DNA of 64,000 nucleotides from Streptomyces lincolnensis (GCF_001685355.1 NZ_CP016438.1:4898001-4962000), one strand, 5' to 3'; positions 25,533 through 34,365 are shown, numbered from the stretch's first letter. Notes: generated by a model from the sequence alone, not told the origin. A program made the numbers and translations.

Positions 25533-26008
25533 GGACGGCACAGTCCCGCGATCAGCTCGGCCCGGTCCGGGTGCCGCGCCGTCAGCTCCTTCTCGTCCCC
25601 GTGCTCGTAGCCCTCGTAGGTGAACCCGGGGGCCATGGTGCAGCCGAAGAAGGTCCACGCGCCTCCGGCCACGACCCGGGCGCCCATCCAGGTGCCCGCC
25701 GGGACGGTGAGCTGGAGGTGCTGGCCGGCGAGGACGTCCGGGCCCAGGACGGGAGTCGAGGACGTGCCGTCCGGGGCGAGCAGGAGGAGCCCGAGCGGGT
25801 CGCCGAGATAGAAGTGCCAGATCTCGTCGGTGGGCAGGCGGTGCAGGGCAGAGAAGTCGCCCGGCGCGGCGGTCAGCAGGGCGACGATCGCGGAGCCCTC
25901 CGGTCGTCCGTCGGGCCGTTCGGGTCCCGCCCAGGTGCGTCGGAAGAGCCCGCCCTCACGCGGGATGGGCTCCAGACCGTAGTGGGCGACCAGATCGTCA
26001 GGAGTCAC
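25529..26008 (-). CDS. DUF985 cupin protein
   Basis: A 159-residue cupin of the DUF985 type. The pattern FSALHRLPTDEIWHFYLGDPL carries two His residues and a Glu, and GCTMAPGFTYEGYEHGD comes near the end. Metal-binding cupins of this group resemble sugar epimerases, and their reaction is not known. It overlaps the acetyltransferase gene upstream by 11 bases and the SDR gene downstream by 4 bases. It is therefore the third gene of a tightly coupled operon led by a penicillin-acylase-type gene. Confidence 0.85.
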   Translation of the reverse strand: MTPDDLVAHYGLEPIPREGGLFRRTWAGPERPDGRPEGSAIVALLTAAPGDFSALHRLPTDEIWHFYLGDPLGLLLLAPDGTSSTPVLGPDVLAGQHLQLTVPAGTWMGARVVAGGAWTFFGCTMAPGFTYEGYEHGDEKELTARHPDRAELIAGLCRP

Positions 26009-26633
26009 CCGGGAAGGCTACCTCCCGCCGCAGGAACGCCAGTTGGGCGTGCTTCTCGGGCAGGTACACGTCCGGGATGTCGATCTCCGGCAGGACGACG
26101 GCCTCCCCCGCCTCGAAGCCCTGCTTCAGGAAGCGGGCGATCGCCTTCTCGTTGCGCACGTCGGGGTCGACCACGACCCGCCGGCGGTCCAGGCCGAGCA
26201 GGACGAATCCGGCGACGGCGCCGAGCAGCGCGGACGACCAGCCGGGCCGGGTCCCGTCCCCGCCCGCGGGCGCGAGCAGCAGGTGGACGCCGATGTCGCC
26301 GGGTTCGACCTCGTAGCACTCGCCGACGCGGTCGGCCCGCGGGTCGTAGGTCTGGAGGAGGCCGACCGGTTCGGCGTCCTTCAGCAGCAGGAAGGCGTGA
26401 TGGGTGTCGAGGGTGTCCATGTGCGCGTAGATCTCCGCGACCTGGTCCCTGGTCAGCCCGTTCATGCCCCAGAACGCCGCCCGCTCCTCGCTCACCCACG
26501 CGTGGACCGTCCCGGCGTCGGCGTGCGCGTCCAGGGGGAGCACGCGGACGGTTCCGTAGCCGTCGACGGTCTGCTCGTGGACGGGGTCACGGGCGAGTTC
26601 GCGGGTGAGGTCACGGGGCTGGGTGTCAGACAT
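25998..26633 (-). CDS. IucB/RhbD-like GNAT acetyltransferase
   Basis: A 211-residue GNAT enzyme of the Acetyltransf_8 type. The pattern HAWVSEERAAFWGMNGLT, then DIGVHLLLAPAGG (acyl-CoA region), VVVDPDVRNEKAIARF, and KHAQLAFLRREV near the end match enzymes that acylate N6-hydroxylysine or hydroxylated diamines in hydroxamate siderophores (IucB, RhbD, DesC). It overlaps the acylase gene by 8 bases and the cupin gene by 11. No hydroxylase (IucD-like) or NIS synthetase is in the window, so it may modify a siderophore made elsewhere rather than belong to a full cluster. Confidence 0.85.
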   Translation of the reverse strand: MSDTQPRDLTRELARDPVHEQTVDGYGTVRVLPLDAHADAGTVHAWVSEERAAFWGMNGLTRDQVAEIYAHMDTLDTHHAFLLLKDAEPVGLLQTYDPRADRVGECYEVEPGDIGVHLLLAPAGGDGTRPGWSSALLGAVAGFVLLGLDRRRVVVDPDVRNEKAIARFLKQGFEAGEAVVLPEIDIPDVYLPEKHAQLAFLRREVAFPGDS

Positions 26634-28719
26634 CGCTTTCCTTCATGAGCCGGTCCCAGTCGGTGACGACCGGGACGAGATCCCCCTTGAGCCACAAGGG
26701 GAGTTGATCACGGTGATGGGCCGAACCGGGCACGCCCGAGGCGCCGAAGGGCACCACCCACAGGCTGTCCTCGCGCCGGGCCAGGTCCCACACGTACCGG
26801 GCGGCCGGGCCACGCGCGCTCAGATCGCTCCAGCCGGGCACGGCCGACGTGCACAGCACGCAGTCGTGGTCGCCGGACAGCCCCGGTTCCTCGTCCCCGG
26901 CGCCGGGCAGCGCGCGCCAGGGCGACAGACGGTGGGTGTCGCCCCACATCCCCACGGGCGGTTCCGCGGCCACCTCCTCGACGGCCGCGCGGACGGCCTC
27001 GGCCCGGTCGACGCCGTACAACTCCTCGGCCCGCAGCAGGTGCTCGAGCGCGAAGCCGATCCGCGGGACGAGGTGCATCCAGGGCAGGAGGACCTCCGGG
27101 TAGGCGGGCGGGGTGGTCAGCGCGGCGAAGGCGGGGTGCGCCGCGAGCCGCCGTACGACGGCACCGCGTACCGCCGCGTACAGCGCCGCGTCCGTGCTGT
27201 CCGCGTCCATGTGGCGGTCCCAGCGCAGCAGGGTGTCCCTGGTCCGGGCCGCCTCGGGAGACAGTCCGTCCAGCTCCGCCAGGCGGTCCAGCAGCGGTCC
27301 GGCGGAGGAGAGCCGGGTGTCCATGTGGATCGACGGCATGTCGGCGGGCGACCAGTGGTCCTTGCCGTCGAGGAGGGCCGTGATGCGGTCGGCGCGGTGG
27401 GCGGGGGCGAACTCGACGCCCAGCGGGGCCGACGGTCCGCGCTGGTTGGCCATCACCGCGATGCCGTCGGTCAGGCCGGCGCGGGGCATCTCGTGCCAGC
27501 CCCGCCACTCGTGCCCGGGCTCCCACGCGGGCACCGGCCGGACCCGGTTGGCCTCGGCCCGCTCGGGCACCCGGCCGGCCACCCGGTGCAGCAGGCCGCC
27601 CTCGGTGTCGGCGGCCTGGACGACGTTGACGGGTTCGGCCCAGACGTCGAAGGCCCGGTCCACTTCGGCGACCGTGCGGGCCCGCAGCAGCGGGAGCAGG
27701 GCGCCGAAGCCGAGGTCCCCGGTGACGCGGGGCGGATACCGGAGGCTGACGGCGAGCGGGGCGAGGACTTCTTCGCCGCTCTCCGGGACACCACCGTCGA
27801 GTCCTTCCGGGCCGCCCACGATGACGGGCCCGCGGTCGGTCTCGATCACCTCCACCTCGACCGGCTCCCCGCCCGCACACGCGACGGTCTCCGTGTGCCG
27901 GGCGGCCCGCCGCCAGCGGCCGTCCGGGCCGAGGGCCTCGACACCGGCGCCGGTGCGGCGCAGGCGCTCGCGGTAGAGGTCCTGGTAGTCGGCCATGGCG
28001 TTGGTGATGGCCCAGGCGACCGTGCCGGTGTGGCCGAAGTGGGCGATGCCGGGGACGCCCGGGACGGCGAGGCCGACGACGTCGAACTCCGGGCAGGACA
28101 GGTGTATCTGCTGGTAGACGCCGGGTTCCTCGATGAAGCGGTGCGGGTCGCCGGCGATCACCGCCCGGCCGGTGGTCGTGCGCTCGCCGCTCACCAGCCA
28201 GCCGTTGCTGCCGGAGGTGCCGGGGCCGTCGGCGGCGAACAGGCCGACGGCCGCGGGGCCCAGGTGGCGGACGGCCTGCTCGCGCCAGAGCTTGGCCGGG
28301 AAGCCGGCGAAGAGGATGTGCGTGGAGAGCCAGACACCGAGGGGGGTCCAGGGCTGCCAGCGGCCGGGGGCTAGGCCGACGCGGGCGAACTCCGGCGCCG
28401 TGGCCCCGGCCAGCCCCTCGTTGACGCCGTCGACGTAGGCCCGGACCCAGTCGGCGGTCTCCGGGTCCCGTCTCTCCAGCGCGGCGAAACAGCGTCTCGC
28501 GGTGTCGTCGAGTCGGGCCTGTCTCGCGAATCCGTCCCAGGCCAGGGCGTCGGTGCCGAGGAAGGCGGCCGAGGTGCCCTGGGCGCGGTGCCGTTCCGCC
28601 TCCAGCTGCCAGGCCCGGTCGCGGGCGGTCACCAGGCCCTGGGCGCGGGCGAGTTCCCGTGCGCTGCCCGCACGGAGATGGGGTATCCCCCAGGCGTCGC
28701 GGTAGATCCCTGTGATCAC
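26626..28719 (-). CDS. penicillin-acylase-family Ntn hydrolase
   Basis: A 697-residue Ntn-hydrolase precursor. The N-terminal part (IYRDAWGIPHLRA, AQGLVTARDRAWQLEAERHR) is the usual alpha-chain start. The processing site and catalytic Ser are at GTSGSNGWLVSG (Ser171), so cleavage would free a beta chain beginning SNGW. No signal peptide is visible, unlike periplasmic penicillin acylases and PvdQ, so it should act in the cytoplasm. It is first in a four-gene operon and begins 20 bases inside an iron box. Amide bonds are the known targets of this family; here a siderophore or its precursor is a reasonable guess. Confidence 0.85.
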   Translation of the reverse strand: MITGIYRDAWGIPHLRAGSARELARAQGLVTARDRAWQLEAERHRAQGTSAAFLGTDALAWDGFARQARLDDTARRCFAALERRDPETADWVRAYVDGVNEGLAGATAPEFARVGLAPGRWQPWTPLGVWLSTHILFAGFPAKLWREQAVRHLGPAAVGLFAADGPGTSGSNGWLVSGERTTTGRAVIAGDPHRFIEEPGVYQQIHLSCPEFDVVGLAVPGVPGIAHFGHTGTVAWAITNAMADYQDLYRERLRRTGAGVEALGPDGRWRRAARHTETVACAGGEPVEVEVIETDRGPVIVGGPEGLDGGVPESGEEVLAPLAVSLRYPPRVTGDLGFGALLPLLRARTVAEVDRAFDVWAEPVNVVQAADTEGGLLHRVAGRVPERAEANRVRPVPAWEPGHEWRGWHEMPRAGLTDGIAVMANQRGPSAPLGVEFAPAHRADRITALLDGKDHWSPADMPSIHMDTRLSSAGPLLDRLAELDGLSPEAARTRDTLLRWDRHMDADSTDAALYAAVRGAVVRRLAAHPAFAALTTPPAYPEVLLPWMHLVPRIGFALEHLLRAEELYGVDRAEAVRAAVEEVAAEPPVGMWGDTHRLSPWRALPGAGDEEPGLSGDHDCVLCTSAVPGWSDLSARGPAARYVWDLARREDSLWVVPFGASGVPGSAHHRDQLPLWLKGDLVPVVTDWDRLMKESDV

Positions 28720-28738
28720 CCTGTGCTCCCTCAGTCTT

Positions 28739-28757
28739 TTAGGTTAGGCTCACCTAA
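28739..28757. promoter_or_regulatory. iron box (DmdR/IdeR/DtxR-type operator)
   Basis: TTAGGTTAGGCTCACCTAA matches the 19-bp DtxR-family iron box closely. It lies between the acylase-led operon (start 28719, minus) and the siderophore-interacting-protein gene (start 28804, plus). One Fe2+-bound DmdR/IdeR repressor site could therefore shut both off when iron is sufficient. Confidence 0.9.
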
Positions 28758-28803
28758 GTAGACGCTCGATGTGTGGGAATCGTACGTGAAGGGTGAAATC
28801 GTC

Positions 28804-29526
28804 ATGGCGCAGGGGCACGGCTGGGAGGGCGCGGTCCTCAAACTGCTGCGCGCGAAGGACTTCGTCCTCACCGTCACGGGCGCCGAGGACGTCACCGAGC
28901 ACTACCGCCGCGTCCACCTCACCGACGGCGGCATGCTCGCCGAGACCGGCATCCACCCGACCATGTGGGTCCGGCTCTGGTTCGACAACGCCGGCAAGCC
29001 CCACCAGCGCGCCTACACCCTGGTCGACCCGGATCCGGCGGCCGGCACCTTCTCCCTGGAGTTCGCGCTCCACGAGGGGTGCGCCAGTGACTGGGCGCGG
29101 GCGGCGAAGCCCGGGGACACGATCGAGGCGACCGTGCACGGGACGGGCTTCCAGCGGCCCCAGCCCGAGCCCTCGCACGTCTTCGCGATCGGAGACCCGG
29201 CCTCGCTGCCCGCGCTCAACTCCCTCCTGGACGAGCTGGACGGGGCCCCGGCCACCGTCTGGTTCGAGTCCACCCTCGACGACCTCCCCTTTCGCACCGA
29301 CCCCTCCCGCCACGACGTACGCCCCGTTCCCCGCGAGGACTCCGGCGCCCACCTCGTCGCCGAGGTGAAGCAGTCCCTCCCCGACCTGCTGAAGGCAAGC
29401 CCCGAGCCGTACGTCTGGATCGCCTGCGACACGGCCACGACCCGCACGCTGTCGTCGTACGTCCGCAAGGAACTGGGCGTCCCCAAGCAGCGCGTGCACG
29501 CGCTGGGGTACTGGCGGGCGGACTGA
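28804..29526 (+). CDS. siderophore-interacting protein (ferric-siderophore reductase)
   Basis: A 240-residue flavoprotein of the SIP family. The FAD-binding motif RAYTLVD is at residues 69-75, followed by FSLEFALHEGCASDWARAAKPGD. The NAD(P)H-binding C-terminal half has the family ending YVRKELGVPKQRVHALGYWRAD. SIPs reduce the iron of imported ferric siderophores in the cytosol. The ATG at 28804 is preceded by AAGGGTGA; an in-frame upstream GTG is less likely. The iron box upstream shows it is an iron-starvation gene. Its divergent partner is the acylase operon. Confidence 0.9.
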   Translation: MAQGHGWEGAVLKLLRAKDFVLTVTGAEDVTEHYRRVHLTDGGMLAETGIHPTMWVRLWFDNAGKPHQRAYTLVDPDPAAGTFSLEFALHEGCASDWARAAKPGDTIEATVHGTGFQRPQPEPSHVFAIGDPASLPALNSLLDELDGAPATVWFESTLDDLPFRTDPSRHDVRPVPREDSGAHLVAEVKQSLPDLLKASPEPYVWIACDTATTRTLSSYVRKELGVPKQRVHALGYWRAD

Positions 29527-29637
29527 GCCCGCGCGTCCGGCCGTAGGTCCTGTCGCAAAGATCTCGCCAAGTGGCGCAACCCTTGCGGTGACCGGTGGGT
29601 CGAGTGGGACATCCGTTGCTTCGGTCAAGGAGTCCCG

Positions 29638-31128
29638 TTGCGCAGAACAGCCATGGCGGCCGCCGTGTTCGCCGGGGTCGTCGGCGTCACCCTCACGCCC
29701 ACGGCCTCGTCGGCCGCCACCCCCTACAAGGGCGCCAACACCGCCGCCGTCCAGGACGACTTCAACGGCGACGGCTACCGCGACCTCGCGGTCGGCGCGC
29801 CGCACGCCGCCAACGGCAGCGTGGAGTCGGCCGGAGCGGTCGTCGTGCTGTACGGATCGGCGTCCTCGGTCAGCGCCACCCGCCGGACCGTCCTCACCCA
29901 GGCGACGACCGGCGTCCCCGGCGCCCCGGAGGACGGCGACGGCTTCGGCCGGACGGTCACCAGCGCGGACCTCGACCGGGACGGCTACGCGGACCTGATC
30001 GTCGGCACCCCCGACGAGGCCGTCGGCAGCGACTACGCCCGCGGTTCGGTGACGGTCGTCTGGGGAAGCTCGACCGGCCTGAAGACCGCCACCAACATCT
30101 CCCCGCCCGCCGGCTACGGCGAGGGCCGCACGTACTGCCGCTTCGGCCTCTCCCTGGCCACCGGCGACATGAACGGCGACGGTGCCCCCGAACTGAGCGT
30201 CGGCTCCGGCTGCGAGGGCGCCACCTACACGGGCCCCTTCACCCGCACCGGACAGGCCACCACCCCCGTCCGGGAGACCTTCTACGGCGAGACCCGAGGC
30301 GTCGTGATGGGCGACGTCGACGGCGACGGCGACGCGGACCAGTTCTGGCTGCCCGGCCCCACCGACGGCGACCTGCGCGGACCGGTCTACGTCCAGCCCG
30401 GCGTCAAGGACGGCGACCCCACCCCGCCCTCCTACCGCACCGCGCTGCCCTACGCCGACGGCCACGCCGGCGTGATCGGCGACCTCAACGGCGACGGCTA
30501 CGGCGACCTCGTCACCGCCGTCTCCACCGACGACTCCATGTCCGGCGGCCCGGACGGCTGGGCCCACCGCGGCGGCGAGATCCAGGTCCTCTACGGCAGC
30601 GCGCAGGGCATCACCGCCACCCAGAAGCCCCACGTCTACTACCAGGACACCGCCGGGGTGCCCGGGGCCGCGGAGGACGGCGACATGTTCGGGCAGTCGC
30701 TGAGCGTCGGCGACGTGAACGCCGACGGATACGCCGACGTCCTCGTCGGCTCCCCCGGCGAGGCCGTCGGCACCCTCGCCTCCGCCGGTACGGCCGTCCT
30801 GCTGCGCGGCTCCGCCACCGGCCTGACCACCACCCAGGCCGCCGGATACACCCAGAACACCGCGGGCGTCCCCGGTGCCGCCGAGACCGCCGACCGGTTC
30901 GGCGCCGCCGTGCACCTCGCCGACCTCAACAGGGACGGCAGGGCGGAGACGATCGTCGGGGCACCCGGCGAGAACAGCGACGGCTGCGTGTGGGTCGCCC
31001 GCGGCTCGGCCTCCGGCCCGGTGCCGAGCGGCTCGGTGAACCTGTGCGGCACCAGCTCCGGGATCACCGTCCGGGGCGTCGAGGGCGCCTTCGGTGAGGC
31101 GCTGCCGAGCGCTCACGTGGAGCTCTGA
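29638..31128 (+). CDS. secreted FG-GAP repeat (integrin-alpha-like) beta-propeller
   Basis: A 496-residue exported protein. It starts at TTG with AAGGAG 5 bases upstream and has a signal peptide ending PTASSAATP. Seven FG-GAP-type Ca2+ loops can be counted (DDFNGDGYRD, ADLDRDGYAD, GDMNGDGAPE, GDVDGDGDAD, GDLNGDGYGD, GDVNADGYAD, ADLNRDGRAE), which fits one seven-bladed propeller. No enzyme domain is attached. Such Streptomyces proteins are extracellular and of uncertain function, perhaps adhesion or substrate binding. It stands alone, with its own promoter region behind the SIP gene. Confidence 0.85.
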   Translation: MRRTAMAAAVFAGVVGVTLTPTASSAATPYKGANTAAVQDDFNGDGYRDLAVGAPHAANGSVESAGAVVVLYGSASSVSATRRTVLTQATTGVPGAPEDGDGFGRTVTSADLDRDGYADLIVGTPDEAVGSDYARGSVTVVWGSSTGLKTATNISPPAGYGEGRTYCRFGLSLATGDMNGDGAPELSVGSGCEGATYTGPFTRTGQATTPVRETFYGETRGVVMGDVDGDGDADQFWLPGPTDGDLRGPVYVQPGVKDGDPTPPSYRTALPYADGHAGVIGDLNGDGYGDLVTAVSTDDSMSGGPDGWAHRGGEIQVLYGSAQGITATQKPHVYYQDTAGVPGAAEDGDMFGQSLSVGDVNADGYADVLVGSPGEAVGTLASAGTAVLLRGSATGLTTTQAAGYTQNTAGVPGAAETADRFGAAVHLADLNRDGRAETIVGAPGENSDGCVWVARGSASGPVPSGSVNLCGTSSGITVRGVEGAFGEALPSAHVEL

Positions 31129-31153
31129 CGCGAGCCGGGGCATGATCGGGGTC

Positions 31154-31747
31154 ATGGACGTCACGCTTCACCTCGCCCAGGACCCCGAGGCCGACGCACT
31201 GCTCGGACGGTCTCCGCTCGCCGCGCTGGTCGGGATGCTGCTGGATCAGCAGGTCCCGATGGAATGGGCGTTCAAGGGGCCCCGGACCATCGCGGACCGG
31301 CTCGGCGCGGACGATCTGGACGCGCACGACATCGCCGCGCAGGACCCCGAGGCCTTCGCCGCGCTGCTCTCCGAGAAGCCGGCCGTGCACCGGTACCCCG
31401 GTTCCATGGCCAAGCGGATCCAGCAGCTGTGCCAGTACCTCGTCGAGCACTACGACGGGAACGCCGAGCTCGTCTGGAAGGGCGTCGCCGACGGACCCGA
31501 GCTGCTCCGCCGCCTGGAGGGGCTCCCCGGCTTCGGCAAGCAGAAGGCCCAGATCTTCCTCGCCCTGCTCGGCAAACAGCTCGGCGTCCGGCCCAAGGGC
31601 TGGCGCGAGGCCGCCGGCGCCTACGGCGACCCGAAGTCCTTCCGCTCCGTCGCCGACATCACCGGCCCCGAGTCCCTCACCAAGGTCCGCGCCCACAAAC
31701 AGGAGATGAAGGCGGCGGCGAAGGCGGCCAAGGCAGCGGGGTCGTAA
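31154..31747 (+). CDS. HhH-GPD-type base-excision repair protein
   Basis: A 197-residue protein with the HhH-GPD pattern. LAALVGMLLDQQVPMEWAF lies near the N terminus and the helix-hairpin-helix LEGLPGFGKQKAQIFLALLG near residue 120. It has no Fe-S cluster cysteines. Relatives are DNA glycosylases that remove damaged bases, and actinobacteria have a short form like this one. The start at MDVTLHLAQ is preceded by GGGG. The ATG 12 bases earlier also fits. It is downstream of the FG-GAP gene and unrelated to it. Confidence 0.85.
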   Translation: MDVTLHLAQDPEADALLGRSPLAALVGMLLDQQVPMEWAFKGPRTIADRLGADDLDAHDIAAQDPEAFAALLSEKPAVHRYPGSMAKRIQQLCQYLVEHYDGNAELVWKGVADGPELLRRLEGLPGFGKQKAQIFLALLGKQLGVRPKGWREAAGAYGDPKSFRSVADITGPESLTKVRAHKQEMKAAAKAAKAAGS

Positions 31748-31825
31748 CCGCCCCCTGTCCGCCGAACGGGCGGTTCTCGGCGTCGGCTGCTGGGCCTTCG
31801 GCGGGGCGCGGGGAGATCACCTCCC

Positions 31826-32149
31826 ATGAGCACCGAACGCAGCCTGCCGCGCCGTCGTCGCGCCTGGCTGCGGGTGCTGGTGCTGCTCGTGGCCCTGGTG
31901 CTGCCGGGCGCGCACACCGGAACACACGCGGCGCCCGCGACACCGCCGGCCGGCGAGGCGATCGAGTACGACCTTCTCGACACCGCCCTGCGGCTCCCGG
32001 CCCGTGCCGCCCGGCGTCCCGTCGTACCCCTGCGTCCAGCGCCCCGGCCGGAGCCGGCGCCCGGCGTCCCGGCGGGCGCTCCGCTCCCGGCGGTGCCGAG
32101 GCCGTCGTACACCTTGGCCGCCCTGCGGACGGTGGTCCTGCGCTGCTGA
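31826..32149 (+). CDS. small exported Pro-rich protein
   Basis: A 107-residue protein. A basic N terminus (SLPRRRRAWLR), a hydrophobic core (VLVLLVALVLPGA) and a cut near HAAPA make a signal peptide. The mature part is rich in Pro, Ala and Arg and ends VVLRC. No domain is recognised. A 40-residue gene follows 56 bases downstream on the same strand. Together they look like a short strain-conserved pair of unknown role. Confidence 0.65.
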   Translation: MSTERSLPRRRRAWLRVLVLLVALVLPGAHTGTHAAPATPPAGEAIEYDLLDTALRLPARAARRPVVPLRPAPRPEPAPGVPAGAPLPAVPRPSYTLAALRTVVLRC

Positions 32150-32205
32150 GGGGACCGGTCCTCTCCGGTCCCCCGGTTCATCGGCACGACGCGAGGAACA
32201 CAGAC

Positions 32206-32328
32206 ATGGCCATTGATCCGTACGCGGTCCTGCGCGCGCTGCTGCGCGCCGAGGCCGCCCGCAGCACACCGAAACCGCAGGTGAAGGGAGCCAGGCCGGA
32301 GCAGCCCGAGAAGGAACGCGGGCGCTGA
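32206..32328 (+). CDS. very small hypothetical protein
   Basis: A 40-residue protein, MAIDPYAVLRALLRAEAARS then a Lys/Pro/Glu-rich tail. GAGGAA lies 8 bases before the ATG. The N-terminal half looks helical and the tail disordered. It is too short for a domain call. The good ribosome site and neighbouring same-strand gene support it as real. Confidence 0.55.
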   Translation: MAIDPYAVLRALLRAEAARSTPKPQVKGARPEQPEKERGR

Positions 32329-32356
32329 TCCGTCGGCGGGGGCGGGGCCCGACGGG

Positions 32357-33131
32357 TCACCGCCTCCGCCGGGCCGTCCCGAAGACCGAGCGGGTGATCT
32401 CACGGCCGATCTGAGTGCCGAGGGAGCGGGCGAGGGACTTGAACACGCCGCTGCCCACGGCCTGTGCGACGACGGAGGGCTCCTGCCGGGGGGCTTCCCC
32501 GGGTGCCTTGGGTGCCCTCGGTGCGTTTGATCCCTTCGGCTCCTTCGGCTCCTCGGCCTTCCGCAGGGCCATCTCGTCCGGGCCCTTCGCACCGCGGGAC
32601 TCGGTCAGCTTCTCGTACGCCGATGCGCGGTCCACAGCCTGTGCATAACGCGCGTGGAGCGGGGACGCCGTCACCGCCCGGTCCAGGACCGCCGTGTCGA
32701 CCGGGCCCATCAGGGACTCCGGCGCGCGCAGCCGGGTCGCGGCGACCGGGGTCGGGGCACCCTTCTCGCTGAGGACGGTGACGACGGCCTCGCCGGTGCC
32801 CAGGCCGGTGAGCAGCTCCTCCAGGTCGTAGGCCGAGTTCGGGAAGGTCTTCACCGTGGCCCGCAGGGCCTTCTGGTCGTCCGGGGTGAAGGCGCGCAGG
32901 GCGTGCTGGACGCGGTTGCCGAGCTGGGCGAGGACGTCGGCGGGTACGTCCTTCGGGGTCTGCGTCACGAAGAAGACCGTCCCAGAGGAGGGCGCCGAGA
33001 TCGAGGGCGGGACCGGTGAAGGCGTATCCGGCGGCGATCTCCAGCGCGGGAGCGGGGAGGGCGGGGGCGCCGCGCGAGGGCGTGGACATGGCACCGGAAA
33101 CTGCCTCTGGCACGGTCTCACTGTCCCTCAT
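32357..33131 (-). pseudogene. HerA/DUF853-like ATPase with internal deletion and frame change
   Basis: Two parts in different frames resemble the ends of a DUF853 HerA-like helicase. The N-terminal part, from ATG 33131, reads EIAAGYAFTGPALDLGALLW, as family N termini do. At about 32977-32981 the frame changes and the C-terminal part begins at VFFVTQTPKDVPADVLAQLG and runs to 32357. The intact family is about 480-530 residues; here the whole central ATPase (Walker A and B) is missing, about 1 kb. The clean ends point to a deletion that joined the two pieces out of frame. ATPase function must be lost. Confidence 0.75.
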
Positions 33132-33236
33132 GACGGACCCCTGTTTCCCTTATGAAACCTTTTGCACCATCTTTTCCAGCCTCGCACTCCGTCGCCATGG
33201 CTGCGCCCGGAAGGTCTTGACCGGTAGGCTTTCCGT

Positions 33237-33533
33237 GTGATCTTCAAGCGCATCGGAAACGGCCGGCCGTACCCCGACCACGGCCGGGAAAGCACCCGGC
33301 AGTGGGCGGACGTCGCGCCGCGCCCGGTCCGCCTCGATCAGCTCGTGACGACCAAGGGCCAGCTCGACCTGGAAACCCTGCTCGCCGAGGACTCGACCTT
33401 CTACGGCGACCTCTTCGCGCATGTCGTGAAATGGCAGGGCGACCTGTACCTGGAGGACGGCCTGCACCGCGCGGTCCGCGCCGCGCTCCAGCAGCGCCAG
33501 GTGCTGCACGCCCGGGTCCTGGAACTCGACTGA
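33237..33533 (+). CDS. conserved small protein, VapB-like annotation
   Basis: A 98-residue protein starting at GTG (MIFKRIGNGRPYPDHGRE) with a ParB/MazG-like core (VRLDQLVTTKGQLDLETLLA) and DGLHRAVRAALQQRQVLHARVLELD at the end. It is very conserved among Streptomyces and often annotated as a VapB-family antitoxin (from memory). There is no toxin gene next to it, and the ParB-like DG(x)HR pattern suggests another role. It lies upstream of the LytR_C-type gene on the same strand. Confidence 0.75.
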   Translation: MIFKRIGNGRPYPDHGRESTRQWADVAPRPVRLDQLVTTKGQLDLETLLAEDSTFYGDLFAHVVKWQGDLYLEDGLHRAVRAALQQRQVLHARVLELD

Positions 33534-33665
33534 CACCCGCGGTGGACCTTTTGTGAACCCATGGCGGGCCGTTTGTGACACCCGCAGTGGGCCTTTTGGG
33601 TCTACCGGCCGGTGTCCAATGATCATCTAGTAGGCATCGCCGCCCAGGCGCACTACGCTGCGCCC

Positions 33666-34313
33666 ATGAGCATGCTGACTCCCCCCGGCATGGGCGGGAA
33701 GTACCGGATCACGGGCGACACACACCCCCGGATGCGCCGACCTCGGCGCCGCGGCAGGCTCGTGGTCGGGGTGGTCGCCTCCGCCGCCGCGCTGGGGCTG
33801 GTCGGCTGGGGCACGTTGCAGCTCATCGACGTCTTCACCGGCGGTGGCGACAAGGCGACGGCGGCCGGACCCAAGGCCGACTGCGGGACCCGGGCCACGC
33901 CGTCCCCGTCCGCGTCCCCCAGCGCCGCCGTCGTGATCAAGCCAAACCGGATCACCGTCAACGTCTTCAACGCGACGGCCCGCAGCGGCCTGGCCAAGAA
34001 GACCGCGGACGAGCTGAAGAAGCGCGGGTTCAAGATCGGGGACGTCGGTAACGCGACGGCGGACTACGACAAGAAGGTCAAGGGGACGGGGCTGCTGCTC
34101 GGGCCCCCGTCGTCTCTGCGTACCTCGTTGCCGGTCCTGGCCACGCAGCTGAGCGGGGCCGAGCAGCGGCCCGACGGACGCAAGGGCACCGACGTCGATC
34201 TGATCATCGGTGACGGGTTCAAGGCGCTGAACGGCAAGGCCGCCGCGGACAAGGCGCTGGCCGCGCTGTCCTCGCCGAAGCCGGCGGACTCCTCGTCCAA
34301 GAAGAGCTGTTGA
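33666..34313 (+). CDS. LytR C-terminal-domain membrane protein
   Basis: A 215-residue protein. The basic N-terminal region (RMRRPRRRGR) precedes one TM (LVVGVVASAAALGLVGWGTL), then a Ser/Pro linker. A LytR_C domain follows (ITVNVFNATARSGLAKKTADELKKRGF then DVDLIIGDGF). Known: such domains occur with or without the LCP catalytic domain in cell-wall-linked proteins. Here the catalytic part is absent, so it is likely a wall or membrane accessory factor. The start MSMLTPPGMGG was preferred over an upstream ATG with no family-like sequence. It is convergent with upp across a terminator. Confidence 0.85.
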   Translation: MSMLTPPGMGGKYRITGDTHPRMRRPRRRGRLVVGVVASAAALGLVGWGTLQLIDVFTGGGDKATAAGPKADCGTRATPSPSASPSAAVVIKPNRITVNVFNATARSGLAKKTADELKKRGFKIGDVGNATADYDKKVKGTGLLLGPPSSLRTSLPVLATQLSGAEQRPDGRKGTDVDLIIGDGFKALNGKAAADKALAALSSPKPADSSSKKSC

Positions 34314-34317
34314 GCAC

Positions 34318-34347
34318 CGCGGGGCCGCGTACCGACACGGCCCCGCG
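34318..34347. terminator. bidirectional terminator hairpin
   Basis: CGCGGGGCCG and CGGCCCCGCG form a perfect 10-bp stem with a 10-base loop, followed by TCTCTTTG. It sits between the convergent LytR_C and upp genes and can end transcription from both sides. Confidence 0.75.
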
Positions 34348-34365
34348 TCTCTTTGCCGCCTGCGT

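Noticed and set aside
33237..33533. A toxin-antitoxin pair around the VapB-like gene
   Set aside because: No PIN-domain or other toxin gene is next to it; the neighbours are a broken HerA gene and a LytR_C gene.
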